From: Streptomyces spinosisporus
Lineage (GTDB): Bacteria > Actinomycetota > Actinomycetes > Streptomycetales > Streptomycetaceae
Direction: 5' to 3'
Length of the DNA stretch: 64,000 nucleotides
NCBI RefSeq assembly: GCF_022698145.1
Contig: NZ_JALDAX010000012.1
Location: forward strand, 62,001 to 126,000
Below are positions 47,206-55,977 of this stretch, in pieces. The stretch's first letter is position 1. The number at the start of each line of letters is the position of its first letter. Position numbers and translations under genes: made by a program. The notes under the pieces are model-generated. The model ran no database searches and was not told where the DNA came from. It was given only the letters and a program-made list of their open reading frames with translations.

Positions 47206-47955
47206 TCATGTGGCGTCCAGGGTCACCGTGAAGGAGAAGCGGTCGCCGCGGTAGTGGATCACCGCGGCGTCCAGCACCCTTCCCTCGGCGTCGTAGGTCA
47301 CGCCCGTGTAGTGCAGGATCGGGCTGAGCAGCGGGACTTGGAGCAGACGGGCCGTCTCCGGGTCGGCCAGCCGGGCCTCGACGGTGTCCGTGATACGGCT
47401 GATGTCCACCCGTACGACGTCGCGCAGCACCTTGGTCATCGGCCGGTGCAGCAGCTCGGCCGCCTCGAACCGCGCGGCCACGTCGGGACGCACGTAGTTG
47501 CGCGCGTGGTTCGTCGGCTCGCCCGTCTTCTCGTCGCTGCGCAGCCGGTGGTACGTGGCCACCTCGTCGATCTCGGGGAAGTGCTCGGCGAGTTCGGGCG
47601 GCACCGGCCCCGTGCCGTGGTCCAGCAGCTCGGTCGTCATGCCGGACTGCTGGGCCACGATGGCGTCCACCGAGCCGAGCAGCCGGACCGGGGTGCCCCG
47701 GCGGGCGTCGGGCTCGATGAAGGTGCCCCGGCGCCGGTGCCGGGTGATCAGGCCCTCGTCCTCCAGCTCCTTCAGCGCCTGCCGCATGGTCAGCACGCTC
47801 ACCCCGTAGTGCTCCGCCAACTGCTCCTCGGTGGGCAGCCGCAGGGGGTCCTGCGGGGAGCGGCCGAGTATCGAGGCGCGCAGGGACTGCGAGACCTGGT
47901 ACCAGAGCGGCAGCTTGCGGTTCAGGACGATCGAGTCCGGGGCGAAGGAGGTCAC
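47206..47955 (-). CDS. GntR-family regulator with UTRA effector domain (HutC subfamily)
   Basis: The 249-residue protein has a winged helix (LWYQVSQSLRASILGRSP, LPTEEQLAEHYGVSVLTMRQ, about 15-75) and a UTRA domain of about 165 residues ending LLSPILHYTGVTYDAEGRVL and IHYRGDRFSFTVTLDA. HutC-type members bind catabolic intermediates. It lies 27 bp after hmgA on the same strand, so it may regulate homogentisate breakdown through the palindrome at 49339-49362; the ligand is unproven. The GTG start overlaps little useful Shine-Dalgarno sequence. Confidence 0.88.
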   Translation of the reverse strand: MTSFAPDSIVLNRKLPLWYQVSQSLRASILGRSPQDPLRLPTEEQLAEHYGVSVLTMRQALKELEDEGLITRHRRRGTFIEPDARRGTPVRLLGSVDAIVAQQSGMTTELLDHGTGPVPPELAEHFPEIDEVATYHRLRSDEKTGEPTNHARNYVRPDVAARFEAAELLHRPMTKVLRDVVRVDISRITDTVEARLADPETARLLQVPLLSPILHYTGVTYDAEGRVLDAAVIHYRGDRFSFTVTLDAT

Positions 47956-47982
47956 GGGGCCATCCGTACCGGTCGGGGATCT

Positions 47983-49308
47983 TCAGTGCAAGGGGCGGAA
48001 GTGGCGTTCGAGGCCCTGCCACACGTCGTCGTAGCGCTGCTGGAGGTGCTCCGCGTCCGCCGCCTGTGGGGCGAGCGTGACCGGCCAGCGGGTCTCGAAC
48101 ATGAACGCCAGCCCGTCGTCCACCTTCTGCGGCTTCAGCTCGGCCGCGCTCGCCCGGTCGAACGTCTCCCGGTCCGGGCCGTGCGCCGACATCATGTTGT
48201 GCAATGAGCCGCCGCCCGGAACGAATCCCCCCTTCCCGGCGGTCTTCGCGTCGTAGGCGCCCTCGATCAGGCCCATGTACTCGCTCATCACGTTCCGGTG
48301 GAAGTACGGCGGCCGGAAGGTGTCCTCGCCGACCAGCCAGCGCGGCGCGAAGACCACGAAGTCGACGCCCGCCAGTCCCGGGGTGTCCGACGGGGACGTC
48401 AGCACGGTGAAGATCGACGGGTCGGGGTGGTCGTAGGAGATGGTGCCGATGACGTTGAAGCGGCGCAGGTCGTAGACGTACGGCAGATGGTTGCCGTGCC
48501 AGGCGACGACGTCGAGCGGTGAGTGGTCGTACGCCGCCCGCCAGAGGTTGCCGCAGAACTTGTTGACCACCTCCACCGGGCCCTCGGCGTCCTCATACGC
48601 GGCGACCGGCGCCCTGAAGTCCCGGGCGTTGGCGAGTCCGTTGGCGCCGATCGGGCCGAGGTCTGGGAGCTGGAAGGGGGCGCCGTAGTTCTCGCAGACG
48701 TAGCCGCGGGCCGCCTCGTCCAGCAGCTCCACGCGGAAGCGCACCCCGCGCGGAATCAGCGCCACATGTCCCGGCTCCGCGTGCAGCAGCCCGAACTCGG
48801 TGTGCAGCAGCAGCCCGCCGCGCTCCGGGACGACCAGCAGCTCGCCGTCGGCGTCGCTGAAGACGCGCTCCATGGATGAGTCGGCGTGGTAGAGGTGCAC
48901 GGCCATGCCGGTGCGCTGCGTCGCGTCGCCGTTGCCGCCCAGGGTCCACAGGCCCGCGAGGAAGTCCGTGCCGGCCGGGGGCTCGGGCAGCGGGTTCCAG
49001 CGCAGCCGGTTGGGGTCGGCGACCGATTCGGTGAACGGGGCCGTGCGGATGTGGCCGTTGTCCGTGCGCGTGAAGGCCGGGTGGGCGGCCGAGGGGCGGA
49101 TGCGGTAGAGCCAGGAGCGGCGGTTGCGGGCGCGCGGTTCGGTGAACGCCGTGCCGCTGAGCTGTTCCGCGTACAGGCCCAGGGGTGCGCGCTGCGGCGA
49201 GTTGCGGCCCTCGGGCAGGGCACCGGGCACCGCCTCGGAGCTGTGCTCGTTGCCGAAACCGGAGAGGTAGGTCAGCCCCTCGGCCGTCTTGCGCGCTTCC
49301 CCGCTCAT
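47983..49308 (-). CDS. hmgA: homogentisate 1,2-dioxygenase
   Basis: The 441-residue non-haem iron enzyme opens homogentisate to maleylacetoacetate in tyrosine/phenylalanine catabolism. Family signatures LTYLSGFGNEHSSEAVPGAL, then RPPYFHRNVMSEYMGLIEG (iron His and Glu) and LHNMMSAHGPDRETF (second iron His) are intact, and length is normal. The start at 49308 has AAGGGAG 5-6 nt upstream. The promoter TTGCGC (49380-49375) with 17 bp to TACGGT (49357-49352) overlaps an inverted repeat, so the gene is probably repressed when homogentisate is absent. The fumarylacetoacetase and maleylacetoacetate isomerase genes are not next to it. Confidence 0.95.
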   Translation of the reverse strand: MSGEARKTAEGLTYLSGFGNEHSSEAVPGALPEGRNSPQRAPLGLYAEQLSGTAFTEPRARNRRSWLYRIRPSAAHPAFTRTDNGHIRTAPFTESVADPNRLRWNPLPEPPAGTDFLAGLWTLGGNGDATQRTGMAVHLYHADSSMERVFSDADGELLVVPERGGLLLHTEFGLLHAEPGHVALIPRGVRFRVELLDEAARGYVCENYGAPFQLPDLGPIGANGLANARDFRAPVAAYEDAEGPVEVVNKFCGNLWRAAYDHSPLDVVAWHGNHLPYVYDLRRFNVIGTISYDHPDPSIFTVLTSPSDTPGLAGVDFVVFAPRWLVGEDTFRPPYFHRNVMSEYMGLIEGAYDAKTAGKGGFVPGGGSLHNMMSAHGPDRETFDRASAAELKPQKVDDGLAFMFETRWPVTLAPQAADAEHLQQRYDDVWQGLERHFRPLH

Positions 49309-49338
49309 CGTCGCTCCCTTGCGAACAGCTGCAGTCCG

Positions 49339-49362
49339 ATTCCTATGGAACACCGTAGGATT
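49339..49362. promoter_or_regulatory. hmgA promoter palindrome
   Basis: ATTCCTATGG and CCGTAGGATT are inverted repeats (8 of 10 pairs) around AACA. They overlap the predicted -10 (TACGGT) and the start point, so a bound repressor would block RNA polymerase. The GntR regulator downstream is a candidate. Confidence 0.55.
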
Positions 49363-49468
49363 GCGGTTTCGCCGGCGCAAGAGGGTCTTCGGGCCTCCTC
49401 ACCAGGGAGGAACGAGAACCAGACTCCAGGGGGATCCGAGTGTCGGACCGGTGTTCTAGTCTCCGGGC

Positions 49469-50074
49469 ATGTCGTGGACGCGTGGTCTGCCCGCCGCGCT
49501 CGCGGTCTGTGTCCTGCTGCTGACCGGATCCGCGGGCTGCGGGACCGGTGATGCCCACGAGGGGAAGGACGGGCGGTCGGCCTCACCGGTGGGCAGAGTC
49601 CTGGAGGACACGGACGAGGACGGGCGGCACTACCGCGAAGTGCAGAAGAAGGACGCACCCGAGGTCGGCATCGAGGTGCAGCCCGACGCGGACAACGCCT
49701 GGGACGTGCGCCTGACCGTCCGCAACTTCCGCTTCTCCGCCGGAGGCGCGAAGCCGCAGGCGGTGGCGGGGCGGGGCCTGGCGTACATCTTCGTCGACGA
49801 CCGGCTCGTCACCCGGCTCCGCGGCCTCAACTGCCGCCTCCCGGCCCGGCTCGTACCACGCGGCACGCACCACGTCACCGCCCGGCTCTACGCCGACGAC
49901 GGCACCGTCTGGGCGGTGAAGGGCGAGCCGATCGAGAGCACGGCCGACATCACGGCGTCCGAGGCCGCGGCCAGGCCGGGCCGCACCGAGGACACGACGG
50001 CATTGAGTGCATCGCGCACCTGTCCGCGTACTGGGGGGCGAGGTTCTCCGGAGCGCGCCGGAAAGGCATCATGA
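49469..50074 (+). CDS. lipoprotein of unknown function
   Basis: The 201-residue protein starts MSWTRGLPAALAVCVLLLTG and has lipobox SAGC, so it is lipid-anchored at about residue 24. The mature part has an immunoglobulin-like beta fold suggested by DVRLTVRNFRFSAGG and HHVTARLYADDGTVWAV. No known activity. The mRNA is probably leaderless, with TAGTCT (49457-49462) 7 nt before the ATG. An ACCGGT core (49447-49452) overlaps this promoter, possibly a TetR site. The stop overlaps the tetR start (ATGA), so the pair is coupled. Confidence 0.75.
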   Translation: MSWTRGLPAALAVCVLLLTGSAGCGTGDAHEGKDGRSASPVGRVLEDTDEDGRHYREVQKKDAPEVGIEVQPDADNAWDVRLTVRNFRFSAGGAKPQAVAGRGLAYIFVDDRLVTRLRGLNCRLPARLVPRGTHHVTARLYADDGTVWAVKGEPIESTADITASEAAARPGRTEDTTALSASRTCPRTGGRGSPERAGKAS

Positions 50075-50688
50075 AGCCTGTGCCCCACGCGACATCGCTA
50101 CGCCGCGCCCCCGTGCAGCGCCGCAGCGCCGAACGGCTCACCAGGATCCTCGACGCCTGCGCCGACCTCCTCGACGAGGTCGGCTACGACGCCCTGAGCA
50201 CCCGGGCCGTGGCGCTGCGCGCAGAAGTGCCCATCGGCTCCGTCTACCGCTTCTTCGGCAACAAGCGGCAGATGGTCGACGCCCTCGCCCAGCGCAACCT
50301 GGAGCGGTTCACCGAGCAGGTCGGCGAGCGGCTGAAGACGGCGGGGGAGGGGGGCTGGCGCAGCGCGATGGACGCCGTCCTCGACGAGTACCTGGCGATG
50401 AAGCGCACGGCGCCCGGCTTCTCCCTGGTCGACTTCGGCAACCAGATCCCGGTCGGCGCCCGCAACGCCGAGCCCAACCACCGCGTCGCCGACCGCCTCA
50501 CCGAACTGCTCTCCGGCTATCTCGACCGTGAGCCGGACGAGGATCTGCGCCGCTCCTTCCTCATCGCCGTGGAGACCGCCGACACCCTGGTCCACCTGGC
50601 CTTCAGGATGGCCCCGGACGGCGACGAGAAGATCATCGCGGAGGCGCGCGAGCTGCTGCAGGCGTATCTGGCGCGGGTGCTCGACTGA
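50071..50688 (+). CDS. TetR-family transcriptional regulator
   Basis: The 205-residue protein has the TetR helix-turn-helix (RLTRILDACADLLDEVGYDA, then VALRAEVPIGSVYRFFGNKR, about 22-66) and a ligand-binding C-terminal half (about 75-205). From memory, the corresponding S. coelicolor gene (SCO1712 type) is a pleiotropic down-regulator of antibiotic production; orthology is not proven here. It is coupled to the lipoprotein gene by ATGA. A 20-nt TetR-type palindrome lies downstream at 50775-50794, before the molybdoenzyme gene, and a related one at 61617-61636. Confidence 0.87.
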   Translation: MKPVPHATSLRRAPVQRRSAERLTRILDACADLLDEVGYDALSTRAVALRAEVPIGSVYRFFGNKRQMVDALAQRNLERFTEQVGERLKTAGEGGWRSAMDAVLDEYLAMKRTAPGFSLVDFGNQIPVGARNAEPNHRVADRLTELLSGYLDREPDEDLRRSFLIAVETADTLVHLAFRMAPDGDEKIIAEARELLQAYLARVLD

Positions 50689-50774
50689 GGGACCGAGGCC
50701 CCGGCTGCGGACGACGATCGCCACGCCGGCCGCCGGAGTCGCTCCGCCGGTTCGTCCGGCGGAACCCTCCCCAA

Positions 50775-50794
50775 CATGCCAACCGGTCGGTATG
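50775..50794. promoter_or_regulatory. TetR-type operator before molybdoenzyme gene
   Basis: CATGCCAACCGGTCGGTATG is an imperfect palindrome (16 of 20 positions) with an ACCGGT core. It matches the site at 61617-61636 at 16 of 20. It lies 43 bp before the GTG start. Confidence 0.6.
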
Positions 50795-50836
50795 CTCGAA
50801 GCGCCCGTGCGTCGACATCGCCCACCGGGAGGACCC

Positions 50837-53089
50837 GTGTCCCGCACCGCTCTGCGAATCTGCCCCCTGTGCGAGGCCACCTGCGGGCTGACGCTCACCA
50901 TCGAGGGCACCCGGGTCACCGGTGCACGCGGTGACCGCGACGATGTGTTCAGCAAGGGGTTCATCTGCCCCAAGGGCGCCTCCTTCGGGGCCCTCGACGG
51001 CGACCCCGACCGGCTGCGCGGCCCCCTCGTGCGCAGGAACGGCGAGCTGCGCGAGGCCACCTGGGAGGAGGCCTTCGACGCGGTCGCCGCCGGCATCCGC
51101 CCCGTCGTCGAGCGGTACGGCCCGCACGCGGTGGGAGTCGTCCTCGGCAACCCCAATGTGCACACCGTGGCCGGCGCCCTCTACCCGCCGGTGCTGCTCG
51201 CCGGCCTCGGCACCCACAGCGTCTTCACCGCGTCCACGGTCGACCAGATGCCCAAGCACGTCTCCAGCGGACTGCTCTTCGGCGACGCCAACGCGATCCC
51301 CGTGCCGGACCTGGACCACACCGGCCATCTGCTTCTCATCGGCGCCAACCCCCTGGAGTCCAACGGGAGTCTGTGCACCGCCCCCGACTTCCCCGGCCGG
51401 CTCAAGGCGCTCAGGGCCCGCGGCGGCACCCTCACCGTGATCGACCCGCGCCGCACCCGCACCGCCAAACTCGCCGACCGGCACATCGCGATCCGCCCCG
51501 GCACCGACGCACTCCTCCTCGCGGCGATGACGCACGTCCTGTTCGAGGAGGGCCTCGCCGACCCCGGCGAGCTGACCGGGCACCTCGAAGGCATCGACGA
51601 ACTGCGCGAGGCCGTACGGGACTTCACCCCCGAGGCGGTCGCCGCGGCCTGCGACGTGGACGCCGAGGTGACACGCGCCCTCGCCCGCGAACTCGCCGCC
51701 GCGCCGACCGCCGCCGTCTACGGCCGCATCGGCAGCTGCACCGTCCCGTACGGCACGCTCGGCAGCTGGCTCGTCGACGTCCTCAACATCCTCACCGGCA
51801 ACCTCGACCGCCCCGGCGGCGCCCTCTTCCCGCAGGCGGCCACCGACCGCACGCCCCGCCCGGCCGGACCGAGCCACGGCTTCACCCTCGGCCGCTGGCA
51901 CTCCCGGGTGAGTCAACACCCCGAGGCGAAGGGAGAGTTGCCGCTCTCCGCGCTCGCCGAGGAGATCGACACCGCGACCGAGCGGGGCGAGCCGATCCGG
52001 GCCCTCGTCGCCGTCGCCGCCAACCCGGTGCTGTCCGCACCCGACGGCGACCGGCTCGACAAGGCCCTGGACTCCCTGGACTTCATGGTCAGCGTCGACC
52101 CCTACCTCAACGAGACCTCGCGCCACGCCGACGTCGTCCTGCCGCCGCCCCCGCCCTCCCAGAGCCCGCACCACGACTTCGCCTTCAACACCCTCGCCGT
52201 GCGCAACCAGGTCCGCTACAACCGCCCCGCCGTCCCCCTGGAACCCGGCCGGATGGCCGAGACCGAGATCCTCGCCCGGCTGATCCTGGCCGCGACCGGC
52301 ATGCACGGCGCCGAACCGTCCGCCGTCGACGACATGGTGATCGGCCAGACCCTCGGCAAGGCGGTCCGGGAACCCCACTCGCCGGTGCACGGCCGCGACC
52401 CGGAGGAGATCGCCGCACAGCTCATCGGCCAGAACGGCCAGGAGCGCCGGCTCGACATGATGCTGCGCCTCGGCCCCTACGGCGACGGCTTCGGCGTACG
52501 ACCCGACGGGCTCACCCTGGAGCGGCTGCTCGCGCATCCGCACGGCATCGACCTCGGACCGCTGCGGTCGCGTCTGCCGCAGCCGCTGAAGACCCGCAGC
52601 GGCAGGATCGAGCTGTTGCCGCAGCCGATCGCCGACGACCTGCCGCGGCTGCGCACCGCCCTGGACCGACTCCCCGACGGGCTCGTCCTCGTCGGCCGGC
52701 GCCATCTGCGCTCCAACAACAGCTGGATGCACAACGTCCCCGCCCTCACCGGCGGCAGCAACCGCTGCACCCTGCACATCCACCCCGAGGACGCCGAGCG
52801 CCTCGGTGTGCGGGACGGGGACGCCGTCCGCGTGAAGGGCGCCGGGGGAACAGTGACCGCCCCCGCGGAGGTGACCGAGGGGGTCCGCCCGGGTGTGGTG
52901 AGCCTGCCGCACGGCTGGGGCCACGACCGGCCCGGCACCCGGATGAGCCACGCCGCCACCGACCCCGGAGTCAACGTCAACCAGCTCCTCGACGGCAGCC
53001 TGCTCGACCCGCTGTCCGGCAACGCGGTTCTCAACGGCGTGCCCGTGGAGGTCACGGGCGTGGCCCAATCGATCATGCCGCTGACCTGA
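50837..53089 (+). CDS. molybdopterin (bis-MGD) oxidoreductase, formate-dehydrogenase/nitrate-reductase superfamily
   Basis: The 750-residue enzyme has an N-terminal 4Fe-4S motif (CPLCEATCGL, then FICPKG) and the molybdopterin-dinucleotide domains (GANPLESNGSL, VSVDPYLNETSRHADVVLPP). The C-terminal molydop-binding domain is VGRRHLRSNNSWMHNVPAL with LPHGWGHDRPG. No Cys or Sec ligand is visible at the expected molybdenum position (region TVDQMPKHVSSG), so Ser or Asp/Glu would be the ligand, or the substrate differs from formate. No electron-transfer subunit gene is nearby. GGGAGGA lies 4 nt before GTG 50837, which is the likely start. It has its own TetR-like operator. Confidence 0.87.
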   Translation: MSRTALRICPLCEATCGLTLTIEGTRVTGARGDRDDVFSKGFICPKGASFGALDGDPDRLRGPLVRRNGELREATWEEAFDAVAAGIRPVVERYGPHAVGVVLGNPNVHTVAGALYPPVLLAGLGTHSVFTASTVDQMPKHVSSGLLFGDANAIPVPDLDHTGHLLLIGANPLESNGSLCTAPDFPGRLKALRARGGTLTVIDPRRTRTAKLADRHIAIRPGTDALLLAAMTHVLFEEGLADPGELTGHLEGIDELREAVRDFTPEAVAAACDVDAEVTRALARELAAAPTAAVYGRIGSCTVPYGTLGSWLVDVLNILTGNLDRPGGALFPQAATDRTPRPAGPSHGFTLGRWHSRVSQHPEAKGELPLSALAEEIDTATERGEPIRALVAVAANPVLSAPDGDRLDKALDSLDFMVSVDPYLNETSRHADVVLPPPPPSQSPHHDFAFNTLAVRNQVRYNRPAVPLEPGRMAETEILARLILAATGMHGAEPSAVDDMVIGQTLGKAVREPHSPVHGRDPEEIAAQLIGQNGQERRLDMMLRLGPYGDGFGVRPDGLTLERLLAHPHGIDLGPLRSRLPQPLKTRSGRIELLPQPIADDLPRLRTALDRLPDGLVLVGRRHLRSNNSWMHNVPALTGGSNRCTLHIHPEDAERLGVRDGDAVRVKGAGGTVTAPAEVTEGVRPGVVSLPHGWGHDRPGTRMSHAATDPGVNVNQLLDGSLLDPLSGNAVLNGVPVEVTGVAQSIMPLT

Positions 53090-53138
53090 GCAAAGCCCTG
53101 ACCTGCAATTTTGCGCTTATTGCTCACGTGTCAACGTC

Positions 53139-53168
53139 TTGTTAAGCCTGTTTGAGCGGACCTAACGT
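53139..53168 (+). promoter_or_regulatory. promoter candidate for CitMHS transporter
   Basis: TTGTTA (53139-53144), 18 bp, TAACGT (53163-53168). It gives a leader of about 48 nt before ATG 53223. Confidence 0.5.
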
Positions 53169-53222
53169 CGTCGCACCGCCTGCCCGGTGGGATGTTCAAG
53201 GGCGAACGTTAGGTATCCACTC

Positions 53223-54644
53223 ATGCTGACCCTCCTCGGCTTCGCCATGATCGCGACCTTCCTGGTCCTGATCATGCTGAAGAAGATGTCACCGATCGCA
53301 GCACTCGTGCTGATCCCGGCGCTGTTCTGCGTCTTCGTCGGCAAGGGCGCGAAGCTCGGCGACTACGTCCTCGACGGCGTCACCGACCTCGCCCCCACCG
53401 CGGCGATGCTCATGTTCGCGATCGTCTACTTCGGGGTGATGATCGACGTCGGCCTCTTCGACCCGGTCGTGCGGGGCATCCTGAAGTTCTGCAGGGCCGA
53501 CCCGCTGCGGATCGTCGTCGGCACGGCCCTCCTCGCCGCGATCGTCTCGCTCGACGGCGACGGCTCGACCACCTTCATGATCACCGTCTCGGCGATGTAC
53601 CCGCTCTACAAGCGTCTGAAGATGAGCCTGGTCGTGATGACCGGTGTCGCCGCCATGGCCAACGGCGTGATGAACACCCTGCCGTGGGGCGGCCCGACCG
53701 CCCGCGCCGCCACCGCGCTCAAGCTCGACGCGAGCGACATCTTCGTCCCGATGATCCCCGCCCTCGCCTCGGGCCTGCTCTTCGTCCTGGCCCTCGCCTA
53801 CGTCCTCGGTCGCCGCGAGCGCAAGCGGCTCGGCGTGCTGACGCTGGACGAGGCGCTGGTGGAGGAGAAGGAGACGGAGACCGTGCTGGTCGGCGCGGGT
53901 GCGGGTGCGGGTGCCGGTCGTGGCAAGTCCCCTGCGCGTACGGGCGGTTCGGGCGGCGGGACCGACGCGGACCGTGCGGACGAGGAGACGGACGACGAGG
54001 ACTTCCGCGGTCTCGACCCGAACCGCGCCACCCTGCGCCCCAAGCTCTACTGGTTCAACGCGCTGCTCACTGTCGCCCTGCTCACCTCCATGATCATGGA
54101 GTGGCTGCCGATCCCGGTGCTGTTCCTGCTGGGCGCCGCGACCGCGCTCACCGTCAACTTCCCGCACATGCCCGACCAGAAGGCCCGGATCGCGGCGCAT
54201 GCCGAGAACGTCCTCAACGTCTCCGGCATGGTCTTCGCCGCCGCCGTCTTCACCGGCGTCCTCCAGGGCACCGGCATGGTCGACCACATGGCGAAGTGGC
54301 TGGTCGACAACATCCCCGACGGCATGGGTCCGCACATGGCCCTCGTCACCGGCGTGCTGAGCATCCCGCTGACGTACTTCATGTCGAACGACGGCTTCTA
54401 CTTCGGCATCCTGCCGGTGCTCGCCGAGGCCGGGCACGCCCATGGCGTCTCCTCCCTGGAGATCGCCCGTGCCTCGCTCATCGCCCAGCCGCTGCACATG
54501 TCGAGCCCGCTGGTGCCCGCCGTGTACGTCCTGGTCGGCATGGCCAAGGTCGAGTTCGGCGACCACACGCGGTTCGTCGTGAAGTGGGCCGTGCTCACAT
54601 CACTGGTGATCCTCGGGGCAGGAATCCTGTTCGGGATCGTCTGA
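53223..54644 (+). CDS. CitMHS-family citrate/metal symporter
   Basis: The 473-residue protein has 11-12 transmembrane helices and CitMHS hallmarks: PTAAMLMFAIVYFGVMIDVG (about 54-73), VSLDGDGSTTFMITVSAMYP and NGVMNTLPWGGPTARAA, then later SNDGFYFGILPVLAE. It imports citrate as a divalent-metal complex with protons, as in Bacillus CitM and S. coelicolor, where a related gene (SCO1710 type, from memory) was described. A glycine/alanine-rich, Asp-rich cytoplasmic loop (about 220-260: GAGAGAGAGRG then DADRADEETDDED) is unusual. The ribosome site is weak. An MFS gene follows after 47 bp. Confidence 0.9.
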   Translation: MLTLLGFAMIATFLVLIMLKKMSPIAALVLIPALFCVFVGKGAKLGDYVLDGVTDLAPTAAMLMFAIVYFGVMIDVGLFDPVVRGILKFCRADPLRIVVGTALLAAIVSLDGDGSTTFMITVSAMYPLYKRLKMSLVVMTGVAAMANGVMNTLPWGGPTARAATALKLDASDIFVPMIPALASGLLFVLALAYVLGRRERKRLGVLTLDEALVEEKETETVLVGAGAGAGAGRGKSPARTGGSGGGTDADRADEETDDEDFRGLDPNRATLRPKLYWFNALLTVALLTSMIMEWLPIPVLFLLGAATALTVNFPHMPDQKARIAAHAENVLNVSGMVFAAAVFTGVLQGTGMVDHMAKWLVDNIPDGMGPHMALVTGVLSIPLTYFMSNDGFYFGILPVLAEAGHAHGVSSLEIARASLIAQPLHMSSPLVPAVYVLVGMAKVEFGDHTRFVVKWAVLTSLVILGAGILFGIV

Positions 54645-54691
54645 CCCGGCGCGGCGCCGGTGCCGTACACGATCGTCTGGAGGACTTCACC

Positions 54692-55951
54692 ATGAGGCCC
54701 GGTGGGAACCGCGGCTGGCTGCTCCGCCTCGTCATCGCCTTCGGCTTCGCGCAGGGGGCGGTGTCGATGGCCCGGCCCGCCGTCTCCTACCGGGCCCTCG
54801 CGCTGGGCGCCGACGAGCGCGCGGTCGGTGTCATCGCAGGGGTCTACGCCCTGCTCCCGCTCTTCGCCGCGGTACCGCTCGGCCGCCGCACCGACCACGG
54901 CCGCTGCGCACCCCTGCTGCCGGTCGGCGTCGTGCTCATCGCCGGCGGCTGCGCGCTGAGCGGGATCGCCGGCTCCCTGTGGACCATGGCGGTCTGGAGC
55001 GGGGTGATGGGCCTCGGGCACCTCTGCTTCGTGATCGGCTCCCAGTCGCTGGTCGCCCGCCAGTCCGCCCCGCACGAACAGGACCGCAACTTCGGCCACT
55101 TCACCATCGGCGCCTCGCTCGGCCAGCTGGTCGGCCCGATCGCCGCGGGCGTGCTGATCGGCGGCCCGGACATGGCGGGCACCAGCGCACGGGCCCTGCT
55201 GGTGGCCGGTGCGGGAGCCGCGGTGGCGTTCACGTCGCTGTGGCGCATCGAGGACCGTACGGCCGTGAAACCGCCCACCGGCGAACGGGCCCGCGTCCCG
55301 GTCGGCGGCATCCTGCGCGCCCGGGGCGTACCCGCGGGCATGCTCATCAGCCTCTCGGTGCTGTCGGCCACCGACATCCTCACCGCCTATCTGCCGGTGG
55401 TCGGCGAGCACCGGGGGATCGCGCCGTCGGTGATCGGCGTGCTGCTCAGCGTGCGCGCGGGCGCCACCATCGCCTGCCGTCTGGTGCTCACCCCGCTGCT
55501 GCGGCTGCTCGGCCGCGCCACGCTGCTCTTCGTGACCTGTCTGCTGGCGGGCCTGCTGTGCGCGGGGATCGCGGTGCCGATGCCGGTGTGGGTGCTCGGT
55601 GTGCTGCTGGCCCTCCTCGGGTTCTGTCTCGGCGTGGGCCAGCCGCTGTCCATGACGACCGTCGTCCAGGCCGCCCCGGACGAGGCCCGCTCCACGGCCC
55701 TCGCCCTGCGCCTGACCGGCAACCGCCTCGGGCAGGTCGCCGCTCCGGCCGCGGCGGGTCTGGTCGCGGGGGTCGCCGGAGTGGCGGCGCCGTTCGTGAT
55801 GCTCGGGGCCCTGCTGCTGGTCTCGGCGGGCACCGCCCTGCGCGGTCGCGATTGCGCCGGTCGAGCGACTTCCGACGGCGCGTCGGGTGGTGTCGGCGCG
55901 GTATCGGAGGCGGATGTGAAAGAGAGTCAGGTGAAAGAGCGATTTGTATGA
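54692..55951 (+). CDS. MFS transporter, 12 helices
   Basis: The 419-residue protein has two six-helix halves. Loop 2-3 carries GRRTDHGRCAPLLPVG, the MFS motif A equivalent. Repeated LLGLGxGQ-like segments and QPLSMTTVVQAAPDEARSTAL are in the second half. It lacks motifs of the DHA1 drug exporter or sugar porter groups, so the substrate cannot be inferred. CTGGAGG lies 8 nt before the ATG at 54692. It is 47 bp behind the citrate transporter, so cotranscription is likely. A serine/glycine-rich tail (about 390-419) ends the protein. Confidence 0.85.
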   Translation: MRPGGNRGWLLRLVIAFGFAQGAVSMARPAVSYRALALGADERAVGVIAGVYALLPLFAAVPLGRRTDHGRCAPLLPVGVVLIAGGCALSGIAGSLWTMAVWSGVMGLGHLCFVIGSQSLVARQSAPHEQDRNFGHFTIGASLGQLVGPIAAGVLIGGPDMAGTSARALLVAGAGAAVAFTSLWRIEDRTAVKPPTGERARVPVGGILRARGVPAGMLISLSVLSATDILTAYLPVVGEHRGIAPSVIGVLLSVRAGATIACRLVLTPLLRLLGRATLLFVTCLLAGLLCAGIAVPMPVWVLGVLLALLGFCLGVGQPLSMTTVVQAAPDEARSTALALRLTGNRLGQVAAPAAAGLVAGVAGVAAPFVMLGALLLVSAGTALRGRDCAGRATSDGASGGVGAVSEADVKESQVKERFV

Positions 55952-55977
55952 AAATCGTCTGACTCGGAGGAACATCC

